NCBI GenBank assembly: GCA_947484175.1
Contig: CANKOI010000001.1
Coordinates: forward strand, 83,752-147,751
Length of the DNA stretch: 64,000 bases
Direction of reading: 5' to 3'
From: Deltaproteobacteria bacterium
Lineage (GTDB): Bacteria > Myxococcota_A > UBA796 > SXON01
The position numbers were made by a program, and so were the translations under genes. A model generated the notes under the pieces. The model was given only the letters and a program-made list of their open reading frames with translations. It was not told the DNA's origin and searched no databases. Shown piece by piece: positions 33,161 through 45,690 of the stretch (its first letter is position 1; the number at the start of each line of letters is the position of its first letter).

Positions 33161-34093
33161 CTACTCGGCGCTGACCGGCTCGTCTCCCGGGAAGGGCAGC
33201 CCTGCGAGTCCGTACCACATCAGGCGGCGAATCTCGTGGTGCCCGCGGTCGTTCGGGTGGATGCAGTCGGAGTCGAACCACTCGGTTGGATCGTTCTCCT
33301 CGTAGTAGTCGTTGTCCTCGTCTTCGGCGTAAAATCCGTGGCCCAGAAAGTGGCCGTGCATGTCGATCCACGCCACGTTCCGCTCCTTGGCATGTTCGAG
33401 AGTGGCGGCGTTCACGTAGTCGAGCGAGCCGAGCACCGACTCCAGGTTCAACCCACCGAAACAGCCGTCCACCTGGCCCACTCCGTCGCTTGGTTCGTAC
33501 ACGTTGGCCAAGTAGATCACGCTGCCGTCGGGAAAGCGCTCCGCGTCTTGGAAGTAGTCGTAGAACTCCCCGAGGTTCTCCAGAATGCCCTCCGTGGTCT
33601 CCTCCGTGTCGTTGGGCCGCGCGATGAGCGTTTGTACGTCGTTGCCGCCGATCGTCACGATCACGGCGGTGACTCCGCTCACCTGGTCGCCGAGCGCCTC
33701 CGTGACGTGGGGGAGCTGTTTGGAGACGAGCGAGGCGGTGGTGGCCCCGGGTAGAGACTCGTCGATGATCTCCGGGCTCTCGTCGTAGAGCGCGTCCAGG
33801 TCGAGCTCCTCACCCGTGGGCCACGTGTCGTCCGGGTTGTCTTCGAGCAGTTTGGTGTAGGCGAGCTTGGCTTTGCTGGCGCCGTCGCCCGCCGTGATGG
33901 AGTCGCCCACAAAGACCACCCGCGCCAGGTTCTCCGGCGCGTAGTCTTCGGGGAACCAACTGTTCACCATCCCATCGAGGTTTTCGTTGGGGTCGGGCTT
34001 ATCGCCCGTGTCCTCCGACTCCGACGGGCTCGTGTCAAGGTCGGTGACGGGCGCACAAGCAACGAGGGCGGAGAGGAGAAGAAGCGAAGGCAT
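33161..34093 (-). CDS. SGNH/GDSL hydrolase family lipoprotein
   Basis: VVFVGDSITAGDGASKAKLAYTKLL, VTIGGNDVQ, DCIHPNDRGH; N-terminal Cys after LLLLSALVA. Confidence 0.88.
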   Translation of the reverse strand: MPSLLLLSALVACAPVTDLDTSPSESEDTGDKPDPNENLDGMVNSWFPEDYAPENLARVVFVGDSITAGDGASKAKLAYTKLLEDNPDDTWPTGEELDLDALYDESPEIIDESLPGATTASLVSKQLPHVTEALGDQVSGVTAVIVTIGGNDVQTLIARPNDTEETTEGILENLGEFYDYFQDAERFPDGSVIYLANVYEPSDGVGQVDGCFGGLNLESVLGSLDYVNAATLEHAKERNVAWIDMHGHFLGHGFYAEDEDNDYYEENDPTEWFDSDCIHPNDRGHHEIRRLMWYGLAGLPFPGDEPVSAE

Positions 34094-34118
34094 GGGCGAC
34101 TCGGGGAGCGCGCCTATC

Positions 34119-34421
34119 CTACGCCTCGTTGGCGCGGCCGGCCCGCAAATTCGACGTGCCCGCCTTCGCCTTCGGCGCCTTCTTCACCTTCGGGGGCAGC
34201 GTCGCCGTGTTCTCGAACGCCTCGCGGGCGTACGCGGCGAGGAGGGTGGCGGTACGCGCTTCACCTACGCGGGCCACTAGGGTTTGCCCGAACGTACCGA
34301 AGTACATGTTGCCGTTTGCGAAGGCGCAGGCGTGCCCGAACATCTGCCCGCGCAACGAGCGAGGGTCGTTCGGGAGCGCACTCTCGAAGGCGGCCACGGT
34401 AGGGGCGTTGGGTCGTTCCAC
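34119..34421 (-). CDS. TfoX/Sxy N-terminal domain-like protein
   Basis: GQMFGHACAFANGNMYFGTFGQTLVARVGE; 5 bp downstream of gyrA. Confidence 0.75.
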   Translation of the reverse strand: MERPNAPTVAAFESALPNDPRSLRGQMFGHACAFANGNMYFGTFGQTLVARVGEARTATLLAAYAREAFENTATLPPKVKKAPKAKAGTSNLRAGRANEA

Positions 34422-34426
34422 GTGAA

Positions 34427-37057
34427 CTACTCGGCTACGGCCTCGGCCACGGCGTCGCCCTCGTCGCTCTCGTCTTCGGGCACGCGCGCGATCGAGACGA
34501 TGCGCTCGTCCTCGTCGAGGCGCATGAACCGCACGCCCTGAGTGTTGCGCCGGGTGGCGCGCACGTCGGCGATGCGGCTGCGAATCACGCGGCCGGTGTC
34601 GGTCACGACAAAGACTTGGTCACTCTCGGAGACGATCAGCGTGCCCACGACGAGGCCGTTGCGGGTCTTCATGTCGAGAATGCCCTTGCCGCCGCGCGAG
34701 GTGAGTCGGTAGCCCTTGGATCCGTCCTCGTCGGCAGGCGCCGCGCCGTCGGGCGCCGCGCCGTCGGGCGCCGCGCCGTCGGCGCCGCCCTCGACCTCGG
34801 ACTCCTCGGGCTCGTCCCCCGCCTCGATCCCCTCGGCGTCGTCGCCCAGATCGGCGGGCGCTCCGCTGGCATCGAGCCAGGTGCGCTTGGCGAAGCCTCG
34901 TTCGCTCATCGTGAACACGAAGCGGCCCGCGGAGTCGGTGATCACCGAGAAGCCGACCACTCCGTCGCCTTCGTCTACTCGAACGGCGCGCACCCCGCGC
35001 GAGACACGCCCAAGCGGGCGCAGGCCTTTGCCGGGGTCGTCCATCCGGAAGCGGATCGCCCGCCCTTGCCGGGTGCTGAAGAGCAGCTCCGCCTCGGGGC
35101 CGGCGTGCGCCACACTCAAGAGCTCGTCGCCCTCGACGATGTCCAGAGCGATGATGCCGTTGGCGCGCACGTTGGCGTACGCGGAGAGCGGCGTACGCTT
35201 CGCAAGCCCGCGGCGGGTGGCGAACACGAGGTCGCCTTCGTCGTTCAGCCCGCGGATGGGCACTACACTGGTCACCGTTTCGCCGTCTGCGAAGGTGACG
35301 AGGTTCTGGATGGGCTTGCCGCGCGCGGCCGGAGCCGCCTCGGGCACCTCGATCACCGGGAGCAGGAACATCCGGCCCGTGTTCGTGAACAAGAGCAGCT
35401 TGCCGTGGGTGTTCGCCACAAAGACGTCGCGGACGAAATCGCCGTCGCGGGCCGTCATGCCGGTCTTGCCCACGCCGCCGCGCCGCTGCGTGCGGTACTC
35501 GCTCATGGGTGTGCGCTTGATGTACTGGAGATTGGACATCGTGAGCACTTGGTCTTCCTCGGCCACGAGGTCGAGGCGGTTGATGTCGCTCGCGCTGTCT
35601 TCGATACGCGTGCGGCGCGGATCGGCGTGTTTTTCGCGGAGCGCGACCAGCTCCGAGCGGATCACTCCCCAGAGTTTCGTTTCGTCGCCCAGCACACTTG
35701 CGAGCCACTCGATCTGTCGGCAGAGCTCGGCATACTCTTCTTCGATCTTGTCGCGCTCCAGCCCGGTGAGGCGGCTCAGGCGCATCTCGAGGATGGCCTG
35801 CGCCTGCGTTTCGGAGAGGCCGAATTCCGCGATGAGCCCGAGCCGTGCGAGATCGGTGGTCCGGGAGGCGCGGATGAGGGCGATCACGGCGTCGATGTGG
35901 TCGAGCGCGATGCGGAGGCCTTCGAGGATGTGGGCCCGTTCGCGGGCCTTCTTGAGCTCGTAGCGGGTGCGGCGCACCGTGACCTCGCGCCGGTGCGCCA
36001 AGTAGTAGTAGATCATCTCCCGGAGGTTGAGCACCCTCGGGCGCTGCGACACGATGGAGAGCAGGATCACGCCGAAGGTGTTTTGCAGCGCGGTGTGCTT
36101 GTAGAGCGAGTTGAGCACGATCTCGCGGATGGCATCCCGCTTGAGCTCGATCACCACACGCATGCCGGTGCGGGAGCTCTCGTCTCGCAGACCGTAGATG
36201 CCCTCCAGCTTCTTGTCCTTCACCAGCTCGGCGATGTACTCCTGCAGCCGCGCCTTGTTCACTTGGTAGGGCAGCTCGGTGATGATGATCGCCTCGCGGC
36301 CTTCCACGTCCTCGAACTCCACGGTGCCGCGCACGGTGAGCGAGCCCCGGCCGGTTTCGTACGCGTCGCGAATGCCGGCGCGCCCACAGATCACGCCTGC
36401 GGTCGGAAAGTCGGGCCCCTGGATGTACGCCATGAGCCCAAGCACATCGATCTCAGGATTGTCGATCATCGCCACGCAGGCATCGACGACCTCGCCGAGG
36501 TTGTGCGGCGGAATCTTGGTGGCCATGCCCACGGCGATCCCTTCTGCGCCGTTGACGAGCAGGTTGGGGAAGGCGGCCGGCAGCACCTCAGGCTCGCTGT
36601 GAGCGCCGTCGTAGTTGGGCTGGAAGTCGACCGTTTCTTTGTCGATGTCGGCGAGCAACTCCTCGGCGAGGCGCGTCATCCGCGATTCGGTGTAGCGGTA
36701 GGCGGCGGCGTTGTCGCCGTCCACACTGCCGAAGTTGCCCTGGCCGTCGACCAGCAGGTACCGCATGTTCCAGGGCTGGGCCATGCGCACGAGAGCGTCG
36801 TAGACCGCGGCATCCCCGTGGGGGTGGTACTTCTTGAGCACTTCGCCCACGACGCCGGCGCACTTGCTGTACCTGCGGTTGCTCAGCAGGCCTTCGCGGA
36901 ACATCGCGTACAGGATGCGCCGGTGTACGGGTTTTAGGCCATCTCGCACATCGGGCAAGGCGCGGCCGATGATGACCGACATTGAATAGTCGAGATACGA
37001 AGAGCGCATCTCGTCTTCAATCTGGATCTTCACGAGGTTGCGGGCGATCGGATCCAT
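34427..37057 (-). CDS. gyrA: DNA gyrase subunit A
   Basis: [45 protein letters not shown], GyrA-box-like [10 protein letters not shown]. Confidence 0.97.
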   Translation of the reverse strand: MDPIARNLVKIQIEDEMRSSYLDYSMSVIIGRALPDVRDGLKPVHRRILYAMFREGLLSNRRYSKCAGVVGEVLKKYHPHGDAAVYDALVRMAQPWNMRYLLVDGQGNFGSVDGDNAAAYRYTESRMTRLAEELLADIDKETVDFQPNYDGAHSEPEVLPAAFPNLLVNGAEGIAVGMATKIPPHNLGEVVDACVAMIDNPEIDVLGLMAYIQGPDFPTAGVICGRAGIRDAYETGRGSLTVRGTVEFEDVEGREAIIITELPYQVNKARLQEYIAELVKDKKLEGIYGLRDESSRTGMRVVIELKRDAIREIVLNSLYKHTALQNTFGVILLSIVSQRPRVLNLREMIYYYLAHRREVTVRRTRYELKKARERAHILEGLRIALDHIDAVIALIRASRTTDLARLGLIAEFGLSETQAQAILEMRLSRLTGLERDKIEEEYAELCRQIEWLASVLGDETKLWGVIRSELVALREKHADPRRTRIEDSASDINRLDLVAEEDQVLTMSNLQYIKRTPMSEYRTQRRGGVGKTGMTARDGDFVRDVFVANTHGKLLLFTNTGRMFLLPVIEVPEAAPAARGKPIQNLVTFADGETVTSVVPIRGLNDEGDLVFATRRGLAKRTPLSAYANVRANGIIALDIVEGDELLSVAHAGPEAELLFSTRQGRAIRFRMDDPGKGLRPLGRVSRGVRAVRVDEGDGVVGFSVITDSAGRFVFTMSERGFAKRTWLDASGAPADLGDDAEGIEAGDEPEESEVEGGADGAAPDGAAPDGAAPADEDGSKGYRLTSRGGKGILDMKTRNGLVVGTLIVSESDQVFVVTDTGRVIRSRIADVRATRRNTQGVRFMRLDEDERIVSIARVPEDESDEGDAVAEAVAE
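34740..34782. repeat. 15-bp tandem repeat inside gyrA (DGAAP x3)
   Basis: gccgcgccgtcgggc repeated about 2.9 times. Confidence 0.85.
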
Positions 37058-37141
37058 CGGGCTGCCTTCACGAACCCGCGAAGTTAACCCGATCCACGCG
37101 CCGCGTCATATCTAAATTGGGTTGGTTCAACCGCGATCGTA

Positions 37142-37187
37142 AAGCCCGAACGTGGGCTTCACCAGCCGCCGCGCCGAGGCGCGGCGG
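37142..37187 (-). terminator. Two stem-loops between the RRM gene stop and gyrA; possible terminator/processing site
   Basis: ccgccgcgcc-ga-ggcgcggcgg (37166-37187) and aagccc-gaacgt-gggctt (37142-37159); weak U content. Confidence 0.4.
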
Positions 37188-37193
37188 GGTCCC

Positions 37194-38072
37194 TCATCCC
37201 CAGTCGTCGCCGCCGCCGCTATCCGGTTCGGGCTCGCTGCCGGTGTCGGCCTCGTCTTCGTCGCCCGTGTAGCGGCGCTTGCCCTTGCGGCGCTCCCATT
37301 CCTGGGCCTTGCGGTTGCGCTCTTCTTCGAATTTGGCTTCTTCCATGCGCCGACGGTTCGCGCCGAAGCCGGCTCCGCCGCCACCGCCACCGCCACCGCC
37401 ACCGCCGCCGAAGCCGCCAGGACCACGGCCGCCGCCGCCTCCGAAGCCGCCGCCCGGGCCTCGGCCACCGCCGCCACCTCCGTAGCCGCCGCCACCGCCG
37501 CCACCGCCGCCACCGCCACCACCGTAGCCGCCACCGTAGCCGCCACCGCCGCCTTCTCGGCCGCCTCCCCCGCCGTACCCGCCCGCGCCGCCGCCGTACC
37601 CGCCGCCGCCCGGCCGGCCGCTCGGGGGGGCCCCGTATCCGCCACTGCCGGCGCCACCGCCACCGCCACCGCCGTAGCCACCGCCTTCGCCGCCGCCCCC
37701 TTCACCTTCCGCCCCTCGCGGGCCGCCTGTGCGGTACACCGCTTGCGGCGCGAAGCCTTCCCTTGGACGCCGCGGCCCGCTGGGCCCGCCCGGACCCATA
37801 GGCCCGCCCGGACCGCCGCCTTCGCGCGGGCGTGCGATGTTCACCTTGAGTGGCCGCCCCCCCACGTTGTAGTTGTCGAGCGCCTGCACGGCCGCTTCCG
37901 CCTGCGCCTCCGAGGCGAACTCTACGAACCCGAAGCCCCGCGGCTTGCCGGTCTCCCGGTCGATGATCAGGTTGATGCTGACAACTTCACGGCCGTCTTG
38001 GCCGAAGATCTCCCGCACATCCTCGTCGGAGATGCGGTAGGGGAGGTTCCCCACATACACGTTTCGGGACAT
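37194..38072 (-). CDS. RRM-domain RNA-binding protein with long Gly-rich C-terminus
   Basis: RNP2 VYVGNLPY and RNP1 KPRGFGFVEF; C-terminal GGGGGYGGGYGGGG low complexity. Confidence 0.92.
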   Translation of the reverse strand: MSRNVYVGNLPYRISDEDVREIFGQDGREVVSINLIIDRETGKPRGFGFVEFASEAQAEAAVQALDNYNVGGRPLKVNIARPREGGGPGGPMGPGGPSGPRRPREGFAPQAVYRTGGPRGAEGEGGGGEGGGYGGGGGGGAGSGGYGAPPSGRPGGGGYGGGAGGYGGGGGREGGGGGYGGGYGGGGGGGGGGGGGYGGGGGGRGPGGGFGGGGGRGPGGFGGGGGGGGGGGGAGFGANRRRMEEAKFEEERNRKAQEWERRKGKRRYTGDEDEADTGSEPEPDSGGGDDWG

Positions 38073-38228
38073 TCGCTAGATCAGTCCGATTTTTCGATGG
38101 AGCCGATGGTCGTTAGGCGGCGTCCGTGGAGGCACGACGCCCACGGGGCGCCAGAGTGCCCCCGTTGCGCCACTTTGATCGATTTGTCGCGGTTTGTCAA
38201 GTAGCGGCCGTGATCGCCACCCGCCCGA

Positions 38229-38804
38229 TCAGAACTCGACCAGCCCCTCGAGACTGAGCTGCGGCTGGATCAACCCAGACGGGGTGCCGCCGAAGCTGTG
38301 CTGGGCTTCGTACACCCACCCACGTCCGGAGGCGCGCACGCCGAAGGAACCAAAGCGGACCATGAGGTCGAGGCCACCGAAGCCGCCCGCAGCCGCCGTC
38401 GTCGACCCGGCACCGCTGTTCTCCGTGATCGCCTCGGGCTGGGTGTCGGTGTACCAGATCACGCCCGCACCGCCGCGAAAGAAGATGTCCCACGACCACG
38501 TGCGCGGCTGCGGGTGGGGGATGCGCAACCCGGGAGCGAAGTACACGCCATGCCGTAGCCGGTAGTAGTCGGTCTCCACGTCCTGATCGCGGTAGTCGGA
38601 CTCCTCGATGCCCGCCACGGAGCCAAACCCGCCGAGGTCGATGGCGAGGATGCGCGTGAGCCGGGCATCGAGCCCTGCCGTGAGCCCGAAGGGCGATGGC
38701 CCCATCACGTAGTTCACGCCTGCGTGGACCCGCACCTGCGGCTCAAGCACGCCCGCCTCGGCGGGGGCGAGCTGGGTGGCGAGCAGGGCAAGGAGGGGGA
38801 ACAT
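38229..38804 (-). CDS. Hypothetical outer-membrane beta-barrel protein
   Basis: Signal peptide, beta-rich sequence, C-terminal Phe. Confidence 0.6.
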   Translation of the reverse strand: MFPLLALLATQLAPAEAGVLEPQVRVHAGVNYVMGPSPFGLTAGLDARLTRILAIDLGGFGSVAGIEESDYRDQDVETDYYRLRHGVYFAPGLRIPHPQPRTWSWDIFFRGGAGVIWYTDTQPEAITENSGAGSTTAAAGGFGGLDLMVRFGSFGVRASGRGWVYEAQHSFGGTPSGLIQPQLSLEGLVEF

Positions 38805-38847
38805 CGAGTCTCCGTGGTGGCGCGGTGACTATACCCCCACGGGCGCT

Positions 38848-39963
38848 TCATCCAATCAGGAAACGGTGAAGCGTCAAGAGGGCATCGAGATCGTGCACTT
38901 CTCCGGCGAGGCGGGGAACGACGTGGAGGGTGACGGCCGGGCCGGCGGCCCGGCGGAGTGTGTCCACTCGCGCCGCCTCGATCGTCGCCAGATCCGCGAG
39001 GCGCGCGTGGGCCGCACCCAGACGCGCGAGCAAGGGCCCCGCCGCCTCGGCGTCGATCGCGCGCGCTTTCGCCCCGAGCAGCGCCTCCACATCCGGCGAC
39101 GCCGCCCGGGCCTGATGCACCTGGTTCGCCACGAGGGCCGCCATCGGCAGCCCCCGGGCGCGCAGCTCGCTGAAGAAGAAGCCCGCCACCTCCATCGAGG
39201 GCTCCGTGGGCGCCGCAACCACCACGAATGCCGTACTCGAGGAACGAAACATCCTCTCAACCGCCTCATGGCGTTCGCGAAAACCATCGTACAGGTCCTT
39301 GAACAGCGTGAAGAACGCCGCGATGTCGCCGAGGAAGGCTTCGCCGAAGATGTGGCCGAGGAGGCGGTACACCACCGCGGTCGTGCCTGCGAGGAGGCGA
39401 GCGCCGAAGAAGCCTGCGTCGCTCTCATTCGGCGTCAGCAGGCGCTTCATCACCTGTTTGTCGAGGAACCGGGCCAGGCGCCCCGGCGCGTCCAGAAAGT
39501 CCAGCGCGTTCTTCACGGGCGGGGTGTCGAGCACCACGAGGTCGTAGCGGCCGCTCTGCACCACATCGAACAGGCGCTCCGTGGCCATGTACTCCTGGCT
39601 TCCGGAAAAACTGGCGGCGATGGAACGGTAGATGCGATTCTGGTAAATCGCTTCGCGGGTGGCGTCGTCGCGCGCCACCTTGCGGATCACGTCGTCGAAC
39701 GTGCTGGGCGCGTCGAGCATCATGGCCCACAGCTCGCCGCGGGTGCCTTCGGGGAGCACGACGCGGTGCTCCTCGTTGCCGATCTCGGTGAGCCCCAGCG
39801 AGTTGGCAAGGCGCCTTGCCGGGTCGATGGTGAGCACCAGCGCGCGCCGTCCAGCGAGAGCACCCGCGAGCGCGATCGACGCTGCGGTGGTGGTCTTGCC
39901 GACGCCGCCGGAGCCCACGCACACGAGGAGCCGTTTTTCTGCCACGAGGGTTGCGAGGCGCAT
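38848..39963 (-). CDS. ArsA/Get3-family ATPase
   Basis: Start re-assigned to MRLATLVAEKRLLVCVGSGGVGKTTTAASIALAGALAGRRALVLTIDPARRLANSLG; stop/start junction with 39963-40916. Confidence 0.88.
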   Translation of the reverse strand: MRLATLVAEKRLLVCVGSGGVGKTTTAASIALAGALAGRRALVLTIDPARRLANSLGLTEIGNEEHRVVLPEGTRGELWAMMLDAPSTFDDVIRKVARDDATREAIYQNRIYRSIAASFSGSQEYMATERLFDVVQSGRYDLVVLDTPPVKNALDFLDAPGRLARFLDKQVMKRLLTPNESDAGFFGARLLAGTTAVVYRLLGHIFGEAFLGDIAAFFTLFKDLYDGFRERHEAVERMFRSSSTAFVVVAAPTEPSMEVAGFFFSELRARGLPMAALVANQVHQARAASPDVEALLGAKARAIDAEAAGPLLARLGAAHARLADLATIEAARVDTLRRAAGPAVTLHVVPRLAGEVHDLDALLTLHRFLIG

Positions 39964-40916
39964 CAGTGCGCCCCCCGCGGCGGCGCGCGCAGGCCAGCGA
40001 GGCGTGCGAGGGCGGCCACGAGCATCTGAGTGGTGCGGCGTGCGCCATCCCGGCGCGACACCGCCGGCAGCACGACCACCGGCCGGCCGGCCTCCTTCAA
40101 ACGTGTCTGGGCCTCGGCGGTGGCGGCCTCCAGCGACTCCTCCCACCGCCCCGCGGCCAGCACGTCGGCCGCGACAGGGTCACCGATCGGCAGCGCCTCC
40201 AACGCGGCAAGCAGGGAGCGCTCCGCGTCGGTGAAGCTAGGAACCGACGCACGATTCAGGAGGATGAGCGGCACCCGCAGACCGCGCACGTCGCGCAGGA
40301 GTTTCGCGGAGGTCTCGAGGGTTTCGTTGACGACCATCTCCTCGGGCAGGGCCACCAGCACCGCCGCGGTGTCGCGGCGCGCGTAGAGCGAGAGGAGCTC
40401 GTCGGCGCAGCGCCGGATGGGGCCCGACGGGAACAGGCGTTCGGCGGTGAGCGGCACCGACAACATCGCGACCGCGTTTCCCGATGCGGGAAGGTCGACC
40501 ACCACGAGGTCGTAGCGCGACGCGAGCTGGTGGGTGCGCCACAACATCACCAGATCGCGCGCGCCGGGCGTGACCTGCAAGAACAGCGACACCACGCGGT
40601 TCTTCATGATGAGGCGCACCAAGCGGCGCATCGACACGATGCTCTCCACCCAGTCCTCCAGAGCGGGAGCCCAAGCGATGTTCGCGATCGACAGGTTGCG
40701 CTCGACTTCCACGGGCTCATAGGCGGTGGGGGTGCCGAAGATGGCGGGAAGCGTGGGGTGCTGGTTGTCGACCTCGAGCACGAGCGTACGTTTGCCCTGA
40801 CCCGCCGCCAGTCTCCCGATCGCCGCGGACAGCGTGGTCTTGCCCACGCCGCCCTTTCCGGTCACGAACAGCACGCCGCTCCCGACGAGCACGCTCAGGT
40901 CGTCGGGCGCCGCCAC
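39963..40916 (-). CDS. Second, divergent ArsA/Get3-family ATPase
   Basis: GTG start at 40916; GVLFVTGKGGVGKTTLSAAIGRLAAGQGKRTLVLEVDNQHPTLPAIFG. Confidence 0.85.
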   Translation of the reverse strand: MAAPDDLSVLVGSGVLFVTGKGGVGKTTLSAAIGRLAAGQGKRTLVLEVDNQHPTLPAIFGTPTAYEPVEVERNLSIANIAWAPALEDWVESIVSMRRLVRLIMKNRVVSLFLQVTPGARDLVMLWRTHQLASRYDLVVVDLPASGNAVAMLSVPLTAERLFPSGPIRRCADELLSLYARRDTAAVLVALPEEMVVNETLETSAKLLRDVRGLRVPLILLNRASVPSFTDAERSLLAALEALPIGDPVAADVLAAGRWEESLEAATAEAQTRLKEAGRPVVVLPAVSRRDGARRTTQMLVAALARLAGLRAPPRGAH

Positions 40917-40918
40917 GT

Positions 40919-41911
40919 TTACCAGCGCACGAGGCTGGCGCCCCACGTGAGCCCCGCGCCGAGCCCCGCGAGCAGCACAAGGTCGCCTGGTTTTACGCGC
41001 CCTTCCTGCACCGCCTCGTGCAAAGCGATGGGAATGCTGGCTGCCGTGGTGTTGCCGTACTTGTGGATGTTGTGCATCACGCGCTCGGGCGGCAGCGCGA
41101 GGTGGCGCGCCACCAGCTCGTTGATCCGCATGTTCGCCTGATGGGGGACAAGCAGGGCCACATCGTCGAGTGTGTGCCCGTTCCGCGCGAGGATGGAGTG
41201 TATCAGCCGCGGCAGCTTCTCCACGGCGTGCTTGAACACCGCCTTGCCGTCCATCTTCGGGAAGTGTCGGCCCTCCTCGATCATGGCAGGCGTGAGCCGA
41301 GGGTTGAGCCGGCTCGCCGGCGCCTCGACCATCAGGATTTCGGCGTACCGGCCGTCGGCGTGCAGCTCGTGGTCGAGGAGCGTGCCCCGGCCCTCGCCGC
41401 CGGTCACCACCGCGCACCCGGCGCCGTCGCCGAACAGCACGCTCACGTCGCGCCCGCGGGTGCTGAGGTCGAGCCCGGAGCTGTGCACCTCCGCGCCCAC
41501 GACGAGCACACACTTCGCCATGCCCGATCGCACCATCGCGTCGGCCGTGGCGAGGCTGTACAGGAAGCCGGTGCACTGCGTGCGGATGTCCATAGCCGGC
41601 ACGCCTGGGATGCCCAGCCGGGCCCCGAGCAGACAGCCGCTGCCGGGGAAGTTGAGGTCGGGCGAGAGGGTGGCGAACAGGATCATGTCCACGTCCGCGA
41701 CCGTGCGGCCAGCCTCCGCCAACGCCTGCAACGCCGCGGGCTCGGCGAGCTCGCTTGCGCCTACGTTTCCCTCCACCCAGCGGCGCTCCCGGATGCCCGA
41801 ACGCTGCTGGATCCACTCGTCGGACGTTTCCATCCACTCGCACAGCTCGGCGTTCGGAACCACCCGCTCCGGCAGGTAGTGGCCCATCCCGGCGATCCGG
41901 CTGCGCTCCAT
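40919..41911 (-). CDS. fabH: Beta-ketoacyl-ACP synthase III
   Basis: Cys in DIRTQCTGFLYSL, VPHQANMRI, Asn in HKYGNTTAASIPIAL. Confidence 0.93.
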   Translation of the reverse strand: MERSRIAGMGHYLPERVVPNAELCEWMETSDEWIQQRSGIRERRWVEGNVGASELAEPAALQALAEAGRTVADVDMILFATLSPDLNFPGSGCLLGARLGIPGVPAMDIRTQCTGFLYSLATADAMVRSGMAKCVLVVGAEVHSSGLDLSTRGRDVSVLFGDGAGCAVVTGGEGRGTLLDHELHADGRYAEILMVEAPASRLNPRLTPAMIEEGRHFPKMDGKAVFKHAVEKLPRLIHSILARNGHTLDDVALLVPHQANMRINELVARHLALPPERVMHNIHKYGNTTAASIPIALHEAVQEGRVKPGDLVLLAGLGAGLTWGASLVRW

Positions 41912-41920
41912 ACGCGGCTC

Positions 41921-44377
<2,457 letters not shown>

Positions 44378-44475
44378 CTACTCCTGCGCGGTCGCGAGCG
44401 CGCGGATCTAACACGGCGCGCCCCTCGGGGGGGCGGTTGTCGGCAGTTGGCCGCGACCCTTCTGGTCGTGGCGGA

Positions 44476-45666
44476 CTAGCGCCCGAAGGCTTGGAGCGCC
44501 GCCCCCAGAATCTCGATGCCGCGGCGCACCTCAGCGGGGTTTTTCACGGCGGCGAGGCGCACCACGTCACGCCCGTCGGCCGGGTTCGCGTAGAACCCGG
44601 GGCCGGGCGCCACGACGAGGCTCTCGGGGCGCCCGGTGCGGTGGTCGCGGAACTCGGTGACGAGGAAGCGCGCGAAGGCTTCGGTGTCGGCCACGGGCAG
44701 CCGCGCCATCGTGTAGAACGCGCCCTCGGGGCGGTGGAACTGCACGCCGGGGAGCTCGGCGAGTGCGTCCATCATCGCATCGACGCGGGCCCGGTAGGTG
44801 GCCCTCAGCTCCACGTAGAACTCGGGCGGGAGAGCCAGCGCGGCGATGGCGGCGTTCTGGGCACGCGGCTGCGGCCCGAGGCGCGCCTGCCCGAGCCGCT
44901 CCACCCGTTCCATGAACTCGAGGTTGCGCGACAGGAGGAACCCGATGCGGAGGCCACATGCGGAAAAGGTTTTGGAGGTGCTGTCCACCACGATCACGTG
45001 ATCTTCGTGGCCCGCGAGCTCCAGCGCCGAGAGCGGCGGCTTCTTGAACCAGATGTGACGGTACACCTCGTCGGCCACGATCCAGAGGCCGCGGGAGCGC
45101 GCCCACTGGGCCACTCGGCGCAGGTCGGCTTCATCGTAGACCGCACCCGTGGGGTTGCCCGGATTGGCGAAGAGGAAGATGCGGGTGCGGTCGGTGACAT
45201 GGCGATCGAGCACGTCGTTCGGGGGGATGCGGAACCCCTCCTCGAGGCGCGTGCGGATCGGCACCACCTTCGCCGCCGCCACCGTCGCGAACCCGTTGTA
45301 GTTGGTGTAGTAGGGCTCGGGCACCAGGATTTCGTCGCCGGGGTCGCAGAGCGCCGTGAACGCAAAGAGCAGCGCTTCTGAGCCCCCCTGGGTGACCACG
45401 CAGTGCTCTGGGCCCACCCCCGGCGAGGTGCGTGCGTGAAACGCCGCTGCGGCCACGCGGCAGGCCATCAGCCCGCTCGATGGCCCGTACGCGAGCACGG
45501 GCGAGTCAGGCCGGGCGAGCGCCTCCATCACCGACGGCGGCGTGGGAACGTCGGGCTGGCCGATGTTGAGCTTGTGGAAGTGAACTTCGGGAGCGCGGGC
45601 CACGGCGCCGTCGAGTTTACGAATGGCCGATTCCTGAATGACCTGAGCGCGATGACTGAGCCGCAC
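44476..45666 (-). CDS. Class I/II PLP-dependent aminotransferase
   Basis: NPGNPTGAVYDEADLRR, DSTSKTFSACGLRIGFLLSR. Confidence 0.9.
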   Translation of the reverse strand: MRLSHRAQVIQESAIRKLDGAVARAPEVHFHKLNIGQPDVPTPPSVMEALARPDSPVLAYGPSSGLMACRVAAAAFHARTSPGVGPEHCVVTQGGSEALLFAFTALCDPGDEILVPEPYYTNYNGFATVAAAKVVPIRTRLEEGFRIPPNDVLDRHVTDRTRIFLFANPGNPTGAVYDEADLRRVAQWARSRGLWIVADEVYRHIWFKKPPLSALELAGHEDHVIVVDSTSKTFSACGLRIGFLLSRNLEFMERVERLGQARLGPQPRAQNAAIAALALPPEFYVELRATYRARVDAMMDALAELPGVQFHRPEGAFYTMARLPVADTEAFARFLVTEFRDHRTGRPESLVVAPGPGFYANPADGRDVVRLAAVKNPAEVRRGIEILGAALQAFGR

Positions 45667-45690
45667 GGGGGCCTCGGGTGGGGCGGCGCG

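Noticed and set aside
34616-36937. 773-aa plus-strand ORF
   Set aside because: Antisense to gyrA; compositionally a GC-rich shadow ORF (His/Ala/Val/Arg-rich, no domain), gyrA frame is unambiguous
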